NCBI GenBank assembly: GCA_012972835.1
Contig: JABDHK010000053.1
Location: 1-41,182 of the forward strand
Length of the DNA stretch: 41,182 nt
Direction: 5' to 3'
Origin: Chlorobiaceae bacterium
GTDB lineage: Bacteria > Bacteroidota > Chlorobiia > Chlorobiales > Chlorobiaceae
Shown here: positions 24,481 to 36,000 of the stretch, piece by piece
Layout: every line of letters starts with the position of its first letter
Numbering within the stretch: position 1 is the stretch's first letter
Translations under genes and position numbers: made by a program
The notes under the pieces: generated by a model
What the model was told of the DNA's origin: nothing
Databases searched by the model: none
The model's input: the letters and a program-made list of their open reading frames with translations, nothing else

Positions 24481-26589
24481 CTATGCACGAAAAATATCAA
24501 CCTTTGTTTCAAGGCACTTCCTCAAACTGAGGTCGTTGGCGCCCACCTCATACCAGCCACCTGGCTTTTGATAAAAATCGAGACCTCGCCCAATCTTTAT
24601 GACCCAGCCGTTATCGATTCTGATTTCACGATCATGCATCTTGACGTTAAGTTGAACATCAAGCTCAACATCCAATTCAAGCAGACTCTGCTTGAGTTCA
24701 TCCAGCTTTTCTGAAATTTCAGCTAACGGTGTATTGTCGTCATATCCCGTGATGAGGGTGATCTTTTTTACCGTATTTGATTTCACGACAGTTTCGCAAA
24801 ACCTTACGAAGTTCTGTATCTGATGCGGCAAGCGCATGTAGGGATCTTCGATAACGATAGCCTTTGCGCCAAGTAAATAGGTGCCAATAATTGTCTCATA
24901 ACTGTAACCAGTATCTCCATAAAGGATTGTAAAGTGCTGCTCACTAAGCTCCACCGGATTTGGGACAATCACGGCAGGAACAGGAGGTGCAATCGATGTC
25001 GTTTTCGGTAAAGGCTCTACCTCTACTACAATAAGAGCTGGTTGTTTGGCTGGTTTTGGGTCGATAACTGAACCAGACTGATCATCCGATTTACTTAATC
25101 GGCGTCGGACTGGTTGTTGTGTAGCGTTGGCATTCTTCGATTCCGGACAGTAAACAATTATTTCCTCACCATTATTCTTGAAAAAAGAGAGGTTAATAAG
25201 AGCGAACTCATCATCCGGCTTTCGTTTATTCATCTGTTCCTTAACACGGCGCCGGCATTCTGTGGCATAAGCGACGTACTCTTCAAATTCATCATCCGTC
25301 GGTGTCCCTGACGGGTGCAGGATTTTCAAAAAAGCACAAATTGTTTTCTTGATGCCCTTTTCGTCGCGTCCTTCGATTGATTTACCAAGACGGACACGTT
25401 TGTTAACTTCCTCGTACCTGTTCGTGTGTTTGAACTGGTAGTGAAATGCTTCAGCCAAATAATCTGTGATGAACCCATAGCTGTTCGTCAAAAAATCACT
25501 ACTATTTTTGGGCATTTCCCAACCTGGGATATAGGCTGCTATTCGATCCAATATGGCAAGATCAAATTCACTGGGCAGCGGTAAAAAAAGATCATGCTCG
25601 GTTGAATTGACCACCTGCTGCACCGATTCATTAAAATTTCCGACAAAACTGAGGCTTGCATCGGCAATGACTTCGACACCACGTGAAAAACGGCCGTTAG
25701 CCATAAAATCTTTCATGATCTGCATAGTATCAGGATCGCGTACCTTGATGCCTCCAACTTCATCGAAAGCGACGGTATCCCAAAAACCAACAAGCCCCAC
25801 CTTCCTACGCTGATTGTTGTAAAACAGAGTTGCCTTAGTTGCTTGACCACCTGAAACCAATGTTGCATAGGGAGAAAACTCGCTGAAAAAATAGGACTTA
25901 CCTGTCCCACGTGGCCCAAGCTCTATGTAATTGTAATTAGGCTCTACCAGGGCTGCAAGCCGTGCAATGAAGTGCATCTTCACCCTTTGTGAAAGCTTTG
26001 AGGGTTCTAACCCAACGGAGCGGATAATAACATCAATCCATTCATCCCGAGTAAAATCAGCGCGGCCATTTGCGTAGCGCTCGAAATCAAAGCGCGACAA
26101 CTGGATTGGGCGCATATCTTCTATATAAAACGCATAATCATCTTCCTCAATGTCATTGTGCGAAAGCGTCACTTCAGCCCAGATGCCCCCCTCAAGAAGG
26201 CGATCGTTATCGCGGTAAAACTTCTCGCCAATTGCAATGCGCTGCGAATTGAAATTTTCCAGTGAAGCCCAGTGACGCTTTTCTTTCTCAACGTATCGGA
26301 CATGAACTTTGTCGATAAAACGATGCTTCCCTTTGGTGGCAACCTTCGACTGTGCAGCATTTGCTTCATCTGGACGAACATAATTTTCCTGAAGCGTTGC
26401 CAGTACAGCCTCCATGCCCGCGTCCATCTCTGCAGGATCATCACTTGCACAAAATCGTGCAAGGAGAAACTCAAGTACAAACGTTGGAATGTTTGTGCCC
26501 TTTTTGATACGGTGAAGCAGATCTTTTCTTAACACCTTACCATCAAAGGCCGCAATCAGTTTATTGTCCAGCTCATTGATCTCATTCAT
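24481..26589 (-). CDS. brxL: BREX protein BrxL (AAA+ ATPase) with MIT_C-like C-terminal domain
   Basis: BrxL is the AAA+ effector of type-1-like BREX; characterised members form DNA-binding rings and are needed for phage exclusion. This 702-residue protein has Walker A GPRGTGKS (225-232) and Walker B AFDEVGG (274-280). The segment ANGRFSRGVEVIADASLSFV (297-316) carries the sensor region. A low-complexity linker rich in Pro and Lys spans about 480-545. Residues about 548-702 resemble the MIT_C (phospholipase-D-like) domain of MITD1: GDTGYSYETIIGTYL, IEDPYMRLPHQIQNFVRFCE, HDREIRIDNGWVIKIGRGLD and a final CLETKVDIF. I see no Lon-type Ser-Lys protease region. The start overlaps the pglZ stop by four bases. 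It is the last gene of the operon. Confidence 0.88.
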   Translation of the reverse strand: MNEINELDNKLIAAFDGKVLRKDLLHRIKKGTNIPTFVLEFLLARFCASDDPAEMDAGMEAVLATLQENYVRPDEANAAQSKVATKGKHRFIDKVHVRYVEKEKRHWASLENFNSQRIAIGEKFYRDNDRLLEGGIWAEVTLSHNDIEEDDYAFYIEDMRPIQLSRFDFERYANGRADFTRDEWIDVIIRSVGLEPSKLSQRVKMHFIARLAALVEPNYNYIELGPRGTGKSYFFSEFSPYATLVSGGQATKATLFYNNQRRKVGLVGFWDTVAFDEVGGIKVRDPDTMQIMKDFMANGRFSRGVEVIADASLSFVGNFNESVQQVVNSTEHDLFLPLPSEFDLAILDRIAAYIPGWEMPKNSSDFLTNSYGFITDYLAEAFHYQFKHTNRYEEVNKRVRLGKSIEGRDEKGIKKTICAFLKILHPSGTPTDDEFEEYVAYATECRRRVKEQMNKRKPDDEFALINLSFFKNNGEEIIVYCPESKNANATQQPVRRRLSKSDDQSGSVIDPKPAKQPALIVVEVEPLPKTTSIAPPVPAVIVPNPVELSEQHFTILYGDTGYSYETIIGTYLLGAKAIVIEDPYMRLPHQIQNFVRFCETVVKSNTVKKITLITGYDDNTPLAEISEKLDELKQSLLELDVELDVQLNVKMHDREIRIDNGWVIKIGRGLDFYQKPGGWYEVGANDLSLRKCLETKVDIFRA

Positions 26590-29126
26590 ACTGTATAATC
26601 CGTTTCCAGGTTAATACAACCATAACTTGCCAGTGTTGTAGGATTAAGTACCTTAACCGTAAACTTGCCCTCAAAATCCGGATCCATTCTTAGTGCGATT
26701 TGCTTCCGCTGACCATGGACCAACATCACTGTGCGTGTTGCAGGATTCACTTCACCACAAGGTCGGGGTTCCCCGACGACATTCCCCTTGCTATCCTGAG
26801 CCTCAATCAACACCTCAATACCAGGAACTTCAAATAAGTTCAAGGTATTGAGGCCGCCAGAAGTTAATTCCACATCAATAACAGGAATTCTTGTTGTGAT
26901 ACGCTTTGCCCCATTCTTATAAAAAAGTTCAACATTTAGCTTTCGAACCTCTGCATGAACCACTGTATCAAGCCTCGCCACCAATACGGGCACCACTGCT
27001 TCAGCGAGTGACGCTCCTCCATGAAAGTACAAATGACCTGATCGGTAAGGTGCCATGCTGCGAGGGAGTGCTACCTGTGCAAAATCCCCTCGTATACCAA
27101 CTTTTTCTGCACTAATGACGATACTATGGCTGTCTCCAGTACCACTTCCGAGCATCATGCGATCATGCGCATTGACTGGCCAGTTACCTTGCGGCTTAAC
27201 ACACACATCACCCGCTTCTGCATGAGCGTTAAGAAAAAAACCATGGTCAGTCACAATCACAGCTTCCTTGAATTTCATACTACTCAACTTGTGAAGAGCC
27301 CTACGAATCAGTTTGAGCGTACCGGGGATAAGGCCTATGGTTGTTTCTGGATTACTCTCCAGTTGGCTGTCGATTTCTGTTGAACGCAAAACCAAAAGAT
27401 CGATAGTTTCAGCAATTTTTTGCTTACCACGCACAAAATCATTCAGCGCCATCGACTCAAAACGGTCACCGAGGTGCTTTTTCAAAACCTCCATCCGTTG
27501 ATTAACATTGTTCACTGGCATACCGGCCAACTTCGGAACCAGGGAATTGTCTACCAATGAAAAGGTTAAATTATGACTCGCTCCAGGCAAGAGGCTTGCC
27601 ATCCCTACCGGGGTGATGGTAGGCAATTGAGCATAGGCAGCGTGCAATTCCACAGGACCATCTTCGGCAAGTAGTTTTTCGAGTGCAACACCCAGCTCGT
27701 ACCGTAACGCATCAACCATCAGGTAAGCGACCTTACCTCCACGTTCCTTGAGCCGACTTGCAACCAAACTATCAAACACATCGGCATTAGCCATGCGTCC
27801 GGTCGGTGGCCAACCTGAACTCTCTATATGTTTTATAAAAACACCCTGTACTTTTTCTGCAAGTCGACGATAACGGCCTCGGGCCTGATTAATAACTTCT
27901 TGCATGAAGTCATGTTGTTCAGGAAAATCACCAACAGCTTGTTCGAACTCCCTTTGAAGACGGTCTACCTCCCGTAAACTTCCAAGATAAAAGTCAAGCA
28001 GATCAGCCTGTGAACGGGCATGATCTGGAAGTTGACGATCGTAATCATCACAAGCTTCCACTAAACTGAGCCCGGAACGAACCAACTCCCACTGCGCTAC
28101 ACTCTCTCCTTTGCCGAGCCAGACAGAACTCTTATAGCGAGTCAAAAGAGTTCGCGTCGTATCAGTATCATTGGATGTTATGCCTTTAATGGCGTTTCGC
28201 AAAAAGGTACGCTCTTCAAATGGAAAGGTATCCCTGACGCCCAAGTCGTCGATATCAGCGCACAGCTCCGCCATATTCAGTTCGGCTTCAATCGTCTCAG
28301 CCCGCTCAATAAACGTAATACGCAACTTCTGGTCACTGCGTAATCTGTCACAAACGTCATCTATAATTGGTCGTGCTTCTATCGGGGCATGAGGCACTCC
28401 CTTCAGCGGGTTAGGCAATGCTCCCGGTAGATCAAAAACAAATTCACTGAACAACACATAGCGCCAAAGCTCATCAGCAACCGTTGACCACGTTTTACCG
28501 CGTGTTTTCAAGTGCAAGGATAGAGTCTTCTGCAAAAAATCTCGGGCTTCTTGCACCCAACCTTCTTGAGCTTTCAGTGCCTCTATCTGGAGTGAGGTAG
28601 GCGCCATCAATGCCACAAGTATTTCTCGGCCCGACTCAACTTTCAATGTTGCACGCAGTTGCGGCCAACTCACACCACCACCAATAGCATCAATCACGGC
28701 AAACGAAGGCTCCATAGCCGTTCGAGCAAACAACTGCCGAATCTCCGTGGCGTGATCAGGCCTGGCACGTAAGCATAAGCTGAGGTATTCGTCACCATCA
28801 TCTTGAGGAAAGAGAGCGCCACACCCTGCATAGAGTGCAAAAGGGTCTACCTGTTTCTGCTCATCCGTTTCTGAACGTTTAGCTGGCACATAGATCAATA
28901 ATGCTTCGACTTGTGAATTCGACTGGCCAACATCCCTGAGTGCAAACAACGCGGCCTCCCGGCTTTCGATACTGCTTTCACCTGCATCAATGACGCAAAC
29001 CTTTTCGCTGGCCAGGTCGAAGCATTGCTGGCGATAACGTTTTTCAGCGTCGTACACAACCAAACAGCCTGCCTGTTTCAAGCGCGGTCGCAGGACACTC
29101 TCTCGGATAAATTCAGCAATGCTCAT
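26586..29126 (-). CDS. pglZ: BREX alkaline-phosphatase-superfamily protein PglZ
   Basis: PglZ is a core BREX protein with an alkaline-phosphatase-like fold; family members act as metal-dependent phosphodiesterases. In this 846-residue protein the PglZ domain (about residues 460-720) shows the metal-binding Asp in YLMVDALRYELG (around 472) and the nucleophile-region threonine in TITPVGMASLLPG. It also shows Asp-His in VTDHGFF (626-632) and a late His in FHGGASLAEAVVPV. The N-terminal half is helical and probably contacts other BREX subunits. C-terminal residues 730-846 look like an Ig-like beta sandwich (IPVIDVELTSGGLNTLNLFE). Starts and stops overlap those of pglX and brxL by 4 bases, so translation is coupled. 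Confidence 0.93.
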   Translation of the reverse strand: MSIAEFIRESVLRPRLKQAGCLVVYDAEKRYRQQCFDLASEKVCVIDAGESSIESREAALFALRDVGQSNSQVEALLIYVPAKRSETDEQKQVDPFALYAGCGALFPQDDGDEYLSLCLRARPDHATEIRQLFARTAMEPSFAVIDAIGGGVSWPQLRATLKVESGREILVALMAPTSLQIEALKAQEGWVQEARDFLQKTLSLHLKTRGKTWSTVADELWRYVLFSEFVFDLPGALPNPLKGVPHAPIEARPIIDDVCDRLRSDQKLRITFIERAETIEAELNMAELCADIDDLGVRDTFPFEERTFLRNAIKGITSNDTDTTRTLLTRYKSSVWLGKGESVAQWELVRSGLSLVEACDDYDRQLPDHARSQADLLDFYLGSLREVDRLQREFEQAVGDFPEQHDFMQEVINQARGRYRRLAEKVQGVFIKHIESSGWPPTGRMANADVFDSLVASRLKERGGKVAYLMVDALRYELGVALEKLLAEDGPVELHAAYAQLPTITPVGMASLLPGASHNLTFSLVDNSLVPKLAGMPVNNVNQRMEVLKKHLGDRFESMALNDFVRGKQKIAETIDLLVLRSTEIDSQLESNPETTIGLIPGTLKLIRRALHKLSSMKFKEAVIVTDHGFFLNAHAEAGDVCVKPQGNWPVNAHDRMMLGSGTGDSHSIVISAEKVGIRGDFAQVALPRSMAPYRSGHLYFHGGASLAEAVVPVLVARLDTVVHAEVRKLNVELFYKNGAKRITTRIPVIDVELTSGGLNTLNLFEVPGIEVLIEAQDSKGNVVGEPRPCGEVNPATRTVMLVHGQRKQIALRMDPDFEGKFTVKVLNPTTLASYGCINLETDYTV

Positions 29127-32100
29127 TTATCTACTCCAGCATTTTTTTTATTGCGCACTTTTTTCACTTTACCCACAGGTTCGATATAAAGTTCTTCCAA
29201 ACCATGAGCTATGGCAAGGGATTTGTCGGTCTTGCATTTCAGGCGCACGCGTTCCGGCCAGTAGTTTATTGCCAAATGAGCCCAGTCGTAATCACCCTTT
29301 TCCAACTTTTCCCAGGTCTCTTTCAGTACCTTCTGCCAGGGCTTGTGCCTAAACAAAGGCCATAGAGGTGCTGCACTAATTTGCACACCGTCATCAAGGT
29401 TGGGTTTGTAGGTGGGGGCGAGTTTGAGGAGTGTGTCACGCAGTTCAATCAACTCGAGTTCGAAGGCTTGCAATGATTCGAATTGCTTTTCGTCTTTGCT
29501 CGTGCGAGCAGAGCCTTTGTTGCGTAACGCCGTCACATCATCACCGACTTGCTTCAGCTTGGGCTCAACAAAGTCGTTGGTGGCAGTATATAGCGTCTGG
29601 CTAGTGAGGCTGGGGTAATAGACCCACAGCGTGTAAAGACCTGAGGTCGTACCAAATGGCCAGTAAATAGGTGCTTGCTTGCGACCTTTTGAATATTTGG
29701 CTAAGTGATCCGAAAAGAACCCAACGTGATTGCGCAAGTATTCGATTTCACTTCCTACGCCCAAAAGCGATAACATTTGAACCTCTACGCCTTCTGAATT
29801 GTGTCCAAAAATACTCGACATACAGCTCTGTATACGACTTTCAAGATCAACCTCGGAGAGAAAGGAAACTGTATTCTCGTGAGTCACCCTCGACATTGCT
29901 GGGGACTGGCTTGGAATTGGCAATCTCGGATCAAATGATGCTTCGACTGGCTGGCCACTAAACGTTGCATTAATACTCCATCGTAGAAAAGTAGCTCCAA
30001 CCAGGTAGCTAAAAAGTTCCGCAGCGGCTTCTCTACCCCCTCCCACCTGTTGCAGAAAGCCATACTGTTCATTAAGCTCTCCGCCACCGAGATATTTGTC
30101 AAGCTGATGCGATATACAATCTCGATCTATTTTGCTGATCCCGTATAGAGCTTCTACAGCGACAGCGAGATCGCGCTCTAATGCTTTAATCTGAAAACCT
30201 ATCTGTTGAGTAAAAGCTAAGCGAACATCAAAATATTTTGCTCCCGCCTCAACAGCAGAAGCTAACAAGCCAGAAAAGTATCCAGACAACTCATTCAAAT
30301 GCTCAATTTTCAATCGCAGTTGAAATCCTGCCCTTGAGATATTTGCAACTGTAACATGAGTAGGCAAATTTGGTAATGGAGCTGGAATGGGTAACAGGTT
30401 CACGTACCCTGCATGCTTATGCTGACCGCAATACAGATTTAGTATTACGGAAGTCAATGGCGCATTGAGGACACCAAGGTAGTACCAGATGTCGTCAAAT
30501 GATTCTGGAAGTACAAAAAGACCCTCAACGGTGAAAACATGGCCAACTGGAACTACGTGAGCATCCAAAACCTCCCCTCGTTTGCCGTATCCGATTCCCG
30601 GAAGATGCTGATATTCAGAATTGCTCCAACGTGTAGATGGGTGGTGTTTAAGGAATAGGCCATCTTCATTCCACCGAGCAATTTCCACTGAAGGCATTCC
30701 GAATCTTGAAAAGGGCCCACCATTATACATGCGCGTCCAACGACCATTTACATCAATTGAATGCGGGTCAACTTCCCACCAAAGCCTACCATACCAGTCC
30801 ATTTTGATTGCATGCCCCTGAAGGGCGCGCGCACCTGAAGCTTGCAATGGTGGAAGGGACGAAAAGAAATTAAGCACAAAGTTTGGTATGTCATATGCTA
30901 TTGAAGCATGAGGGATTCTGTTGAATATTGCAGGGGCCAGCCAGCGAATGTCTACCTGGTGCCGGATTGCTCCAATAAGTCGGACATCCTTGTTGTTGTC
31001 ATTGCGGCAGTCAATAAATCCCTGTGTTGAGTCAATATCTCCATCACAAGAAAAGACTGCGGCAGTGACCTCGACATTGGCGGCATCAAGAACGCCCCAT
31101 CCTAAATCTGCGAGCGGTCCAATCGTCGCCTCCCCCAAGGCACAGCTTTGACGGAATGATTCATAGCTGGATTTAATCAGGATTGTTTTGTCGGTCACAC
31201 AACCAATGCATGCCCCGCTGCGCAAAAGCATCTTCATTCTGACAATGAATGCTGCAGCAAGGTTCTTGCACCAATCAGGTGTTGCGTAATCCAGATAATC
31301 TACCGTGCTGGAAGATGTGTCCCCAAAAGGCGGATTCATCACCACGACATCAAATACCTCGCTGCATAGGTCAATAAGTCGCAATCCTTGCAAAGCGTCT
31401 TGCGCAAACAGGCGTCCTTGATATGTTGATTTTGCTGCGGTAGCAAAATCTGTTAAAGCTTCACGCAACCGAATTTCTGCTTTTTCCCATATACCCTTGT
31501 CTTGCGCAGTGAAGAGGTCTTCCTCTTTACCTCCTCCATAAACCTCACGAATTAACTTTGGCAACTCTCGCTCCACCTGGAGCAGCACACCCAATTCCGG
31601 CAATCCTTTCAACAGTTGCAGCGTCTTTTCAAACAGCACGGCATCACGTTTATCCATAGATGCTGTGAGTTGCTGACGGAGTTCCAATTCAGCGGGAGGG
31701 GCTACAGCAGCAACCACATGCCCCACACCAATCAATGGCCGATCTTTGGCTTTCACCCCTGTGTCGTGCCAGGCTCGCTGTGCCCGCAACCAAAGTGCCA
31801 AAGAGGCAATCTGCACGGCACGGGGATCGATATCCACCCCATAAATATTGTGTTCGATAATCAAACGGGGTACGTCACGGAGGTATTCACCCTCGTCAGT
31901 GTAGGTTAGGCTCAGAGGTTGAAAGCCTGCCTGTGGCGAAGTAGATAAATCCAATGCGCCTGGGCCATATTGCTGTTCCCAGATCCAAGCTTCTCGGTAT
32001 ATCTCGATAAAGAGGTCAAACGCATAAAGACCAAAGTGCATGGAACCACATGCAGGATCAAGTAATTTCAGCGTGCGTGGATCGCGAAGTTTGGTCCCTA

Positions 32101-32932
32101 CCACGGGTGTTTCGTCAGGTTTCACAAGCAGATATTGGCAACGATCACGCAACGTCGTTTTTCCTCCCGTCGCGTTGAACCACAACCTGCCCAAGGTATT
32201 ATCCACCAAAAACTCTACGACATAGCGTGGGGTAAAAAACTGGTTCCGCACGGCCAATTCGCGGCTATTGCGAGGTGCCGGCGAGGCATCCCGCATAGAT
32301 TTACGCTCTTCTTTTGAGTTGAAATATTGATAGATCCAGCCAATGGTTTCATCTTCACTCCATAGTGGCTCGATATCAGCACTGTTAATCAGGTTGAGCA
32401 ATGGCAAAAGCGCCGACTCACGCGGAAACAAGCGACCTTGGGGTGAAAATCGGTAAAAGAGTCCCGGAAGCTCTTGAGCCAGTTCGTCGAAAACGCTGAA
32501 TAGGTAGATGCGGTAAGCTTCGGCTGTTTCACCAAGGCCAGTGCCCGATAACCGGCCATACAACTGAAACCCCTTGGCCTGAAAGCCACTGCCAACCGAC
32601 TCGACAAGGAGTCCGCGAGCTTCGGCCATCCGTAGAGCGGCTAAACGATTGAGGACGGTGAAGGCCTGTTCACGGACAATTCGATCAAGAGCTTGTTTTC
32701 CATCCATATCCCCACTTGCGCAGTAGTGCGATAAGGTGTCGCGCAAGATGCGGGCGGTTTCACGCTGTGCATCATTAAGATGCCGCAAGTTCTCAAGCCC
32801 AGTTATAGATCCTGAGATCGGGTCTAATCCATAGTCGTTCTGGAGTTGCCGGATAAACTCCTCTTGCAGCACTTTACGTGCATCGTTGACAAAACGTTGA
32901 AGTCGATTTCTTGTTGATTGATCAAAGGCCAT
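29123..32932 (-). CDS. pglX: BREX adenine-specific DNA methyltransferase PglX
   Basis: PglX methylates adenine in a non-palindromic host motif, marking self DNA, and is also needed for restriction in BREX. The 1,269-residue protein has the SAM-binding motif LLDPACGSMHFG (290-301), an acidic loop GVDIDP (365-370) and the catalytic motif NPPF (533-536), the order of gamma-class N6-adenine methyltransferases. An N-terminal helical region (1-220) and a long C-terminal specificity region (about 600-1,269) follow the type IIL-like single-chain design. The target motif cannot be read from the protein. It begins 78 bases after brxC. The gene is full length with no frame break. Confidence 0.94.
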   Translation of the reverse strand: MAFDQSTRNRLQRFVNDARKVLQEEFIRQLQNDYGLDPISGSITGLENLRHLNDAQRETARILRDTLSHYCASGDMDGKQALDRIVREQAFTVLNRLAALRMAEARGLLVESVGSGFQAKGFQLYGRLSGTGLGETAEAYRIYLFSVFDELAQELPGLFYRFSPQGRLFPRESALLPLLNLINSADIEPLWSEDETIGWIYQYFNSKEERKSMRDASPAPRNSRELAVRNQFFTPRYVVEFLVDNTLGRLWFNATGGKTTLRDRCQYLLVKPDETPVVGTKLRDPRTLKLLDPACGSMHFGLYAFDLFIEIYREAWIWEQQYGPGALDLSTSPQAGFQPLSLTYTDEGEYLRDVPRLIIEHNIYGVDIDPRAVQIASLALWLRAQRAWHDTGVKAKDRPLIGVGHVVAAVAPPAELELRQQLTASMDKRDAVLFEKTLQLLKGLPELGVLLQVERELPKLIREVYGGGKEEDLFTAQDKGIWEKAEIRLREALTDFATAAKSTYQGRLFAQDALQGLRLIDLCSEVFDVVVMNPPFGDTSSSTVDYLDYATPDWCKNLAAAFIVRMKMLLRSGACIGCVTDKTILIKSSYESFRQSCALGEATIGPLADLGWGVLDAANVEVTAAVFSCDGDIDSTQGFIDCRNDNNKDVRLIGAIRHQVDIRWLAPAIFNRIPHASIAYDIPNFVLNFFSSLPPLQASGARALQGHAIKMDWYGRLWWEVDPHSIDVNGRWTRMYNGGPFSRFGMPSVEIARWNEDGLFLKHHPSTRWSNSEYQHLPGIGYGKRGEVLDAHVVPVGHVFTVEGLFVLPESFDDIWYYLGVLNAPLTSVILNLYCGQHKHAGYVNLLPIPAPLPNLPTHVTVANISRAGFQLRLKIEHLNELSGYFSGLLASAVEAGAKYFDVRLAFTQQIGFQIKALERDLAVAVEALYGISKIDRDCISHQLDKYLGGGELNEQYGFLQQVGGGREAAAELFSYLVGATFLRWSINATFSGQPVEASFDPRLPIPSQSPAMSRVTHENTVSFLSEVDLESRIQSCMSSIFGHNSEGVEVQMLSLLGVGSEIEYLRNHVGFFSDHLAKYSKGRKQAPIYWPFGTTSGLYTLWVYYPSLTSQTLYTATNDFVEPKLKQVGDDVTALRNKGSARTSKDEKQFESLQAFELELIELRDTLLKLAPTYKPNLDDGVQISAAPLWPLFRHKPWQKVLKETWEKLEKGDYDWAHLAINYWPERVRLKCKTDKSLAIAHGLEELYIEPVGKVKKVRNKKNAGVDK

Positions 32933-33010
32933 TTTGACTCATTTTATTGTCATCTCGACATGGATGGAGCTGAAGTATCGGACACTTATCGAACAGTTAC
33001 TCTTCAAAAC

Positions 33011-36000
33011 TCATTGAGGCGCTTCAGTAATAAATGCAAAGGTAATCTCAAGCTCTGCATAGAGAGCGAACTCTGCCTTAATCTCGTTAAGTTGCTGGAT
33101 GATTAAGTCGATATCAGAGACCGTCTGAATTTTTACTGGTACCGCGATGGACCTCGATAGCTTTGCCGCTTCTTTAGTGCTTTTCTTGGCACGCTCTTCA
33201 TCCACTTTTTGACGAAGACGCTCACGACCCTGACGCTGAATAGATCGCTTAAGCTCTTCCATAGTGCTATTGATATCGAAATCCCGGGCCAGTAGCTTCT
33301 TGAGTCCAGCCAAGTCTGGTTTGACTTCGAGCATCAAGTCATCTATCCGAGTTACAGCGATCCCTTGTTCTTCTTGAGTGAGTTCCTTCCATTCAGGAAG
33401 GCGCTGCAAGTCTTCAATGCAAGCCGTCAACCGTTGTGTTTGCTGGTTGGCTAATTTAGTGACCGCATCGGTTACAAGACTTTTTATACGTGTAAGCTGT
33501 GACTGAAAGTCGGCACTGTATGTATAAAAATCTTCTCGTCCTAAACGATCCACCAAAAGTGTCAACTCTTCGCTTGACTCATGGCGCAATTCACTAGGCA
33601 CGCCAGTATCGGGCAGTACATCAATATCGCTACGATGAGCCTGGAGATTACGTAACGTATCGTCAAGCCCGTTGTCAAGCACCCGCTTCACGTCGTGGGC
33701 CCACTTGAGATTGTCGAAGATAGCGGAGGTTTCGGCCCCCAATCGCTGCGGCGCATCCGAAGCATCGGTAAACAAGAGATCGGCAATATCTTGGTTCAGG
33801 GTGCAAACTCGATCACTGCCTGCCAACCCAAGGCCGCTGAGCTTCTCCGCAAGAGAGCCATAGTCATGCTGAAAACGCGGAAAATTCTTTAATGCTGCTT
33901 TACCGATATCCTGTTCAAGCGGAAATACGGTATCCCCGATTAACTCTGTAAGCCGCTCTGCTGCCCGGCTGAGCGTTTCTATTGAGGGGCGCTCATCGCG
34001 TAAGGCAACACCAATCGGCTTGAATGAATTATTGGTTTTCAGGGCATCAATTGCTTGCTGGCCAGCAACGGTGACCTCTCTTCCTGAAACTTTGAGTTTG
34101 ATTTCACCTGCCATCAACATGGCTGCGATAATGTAGCGTGTAGTGTCCGGCGACCAACCAAACGGATCATTACTGAAGTCATCTATAAGCCTTTTTCCAT
34201 CAACAGTTCCGTGTTTGTCGATGTAATCACGAATACTGATCATCGCTTTATGATCAGTAGTAAAGGAAGCCCTTCCGGCAATCGTCTGCACCAGTCCGAG
34301 TGGATCGAGGCTGCTACCGATAGCAGCAGGGTTCGCTACTTTCAATAATTTTTCGGCCGTATCAGTGCCAGCTCGAACCGGGGCTTCAGCGTAGCGATCA
34401 AAAACCTGACCGGCAACATCCATGAGTAGCTTTTTATGCGCTTCAAGCAAATCACCATCCAAAGCGGCTATTGCTGTAGCCTGCCCTCTGAAAACAAAAG
34501 AGCCTGCCTGTAACGTCTGCTTGATCTTGCTTTTTAGCTGACTGGCAAGTTTGGTCGCACGATCAACCTGACCTGTACAGTAATCCTTGACCTCTTGGTC
34601 TGGTTCATTGCGATGAAGTTCCGCAATACGCTGGCAACGATAAATTTCATTTGCCATATCATCAAGTTCATTATTGCGCCTAGCCAGTAAACCAATGATA
34701 TTACGATTTGAGCGACTGCGTGAGTCATCAAGCATACGATTTTTTGCTGCTTCGTAATCACCTGTATCGACAAATTCAACAATACTCTGTACTGGATTTT
34801 GATCCCCTGCCAAAGGAGTGATGGTGCTACCCGATTGCACTTTTAATCCAGTGGTAACAACCATCGTGGTGTGGAAATTGACGCGTGGCAACGGATCAAA
34901 AGATTCGCGTAGGGCATCATTAGATATACGCTTCAAATCTACGGTACGCAATGCTAAATCCCCACGCTCTTGTTCGATGTCGCGCAGTTTCTCACTGAGG
35001 AAAACAAGATTCCCCCCTTTCTCGCCAAGGGGCACATACACATCACCCAACAACTCATCAACAGCTTTGCGTACCGTTTCGAGCATTGAGGGTGCGGTGA
35101 TGGAGGGGTGCATCAGACTTGCAACATTCTGGAGTGAGACCGGTAAGTTTGAAAGTATCTGCAACACGGCGATAGACTTTGCTATGTCCTGATGGAGCGG
35201 CGAGTCGAAGAAGCGATTTTGAACTTTGCCAACAGCTTGATGGATAGAGGTAAATGCGCGTCGAATATCCTTTTCTAACTCATCGTACAGGGTAACCGTC
35301 GTAGCAAGCCAGCCTACAGGTTGATCCGCCATCGCTATAGAACCACCTTCACCCTTCAGTACATCCTGAACTACCTTGATTGCGGAACGCAACCCAATAC
35401 CGCCAGTAGATTTTGCCAAGGCTCCCAGCAAATGCAACAAGATATCAAAATGGGCCGGGAGGAATGGGTAGAGGTTGATGAAGCTCGTTTTGCTAAAATC
35501 GGCGTCATAGTACTTGGCGTCTTGCAATTTGGTGTTGTGCCTGAGTGCCTGACCATGAGCATCGAATAGCTTGCCAAGCTCTGCTTCTCCCTGGAGTGAT
35601 TTGCCAAGCAAACGGCGATAACAGATCTCTTTAATATCGCTCGATTCCAGGTCTATTTGAATCGGAAACCGATCTTTCAGTTTGTAGAGCTTGTCCGAGT
35701 TCAATGCCGCCCGCGGGTCATCTTCGGTGAGGGTCTGCTGTGCTGTGGAAATAATCCAGGCCTTGCCATCACCAATCCGTTTGAGGTTTTTAGCCAGACC
35801 GTCAAGATTAAGAATCAAATTATCACGGTCAGCAACATATTGGCCAACTTCATCAATGATAAAAATGATATGTTGCTTGCCACTTTTTTCGCGTACAATA
35901 TCAATCATCTCCTGAACACGCTGGTTTTCGAACTGGAAAAAACCGTCCGTGCGGGAAGAAAATGACTTTGTGTCCGGGAAGAGTGCCGGGTACATTTCAT

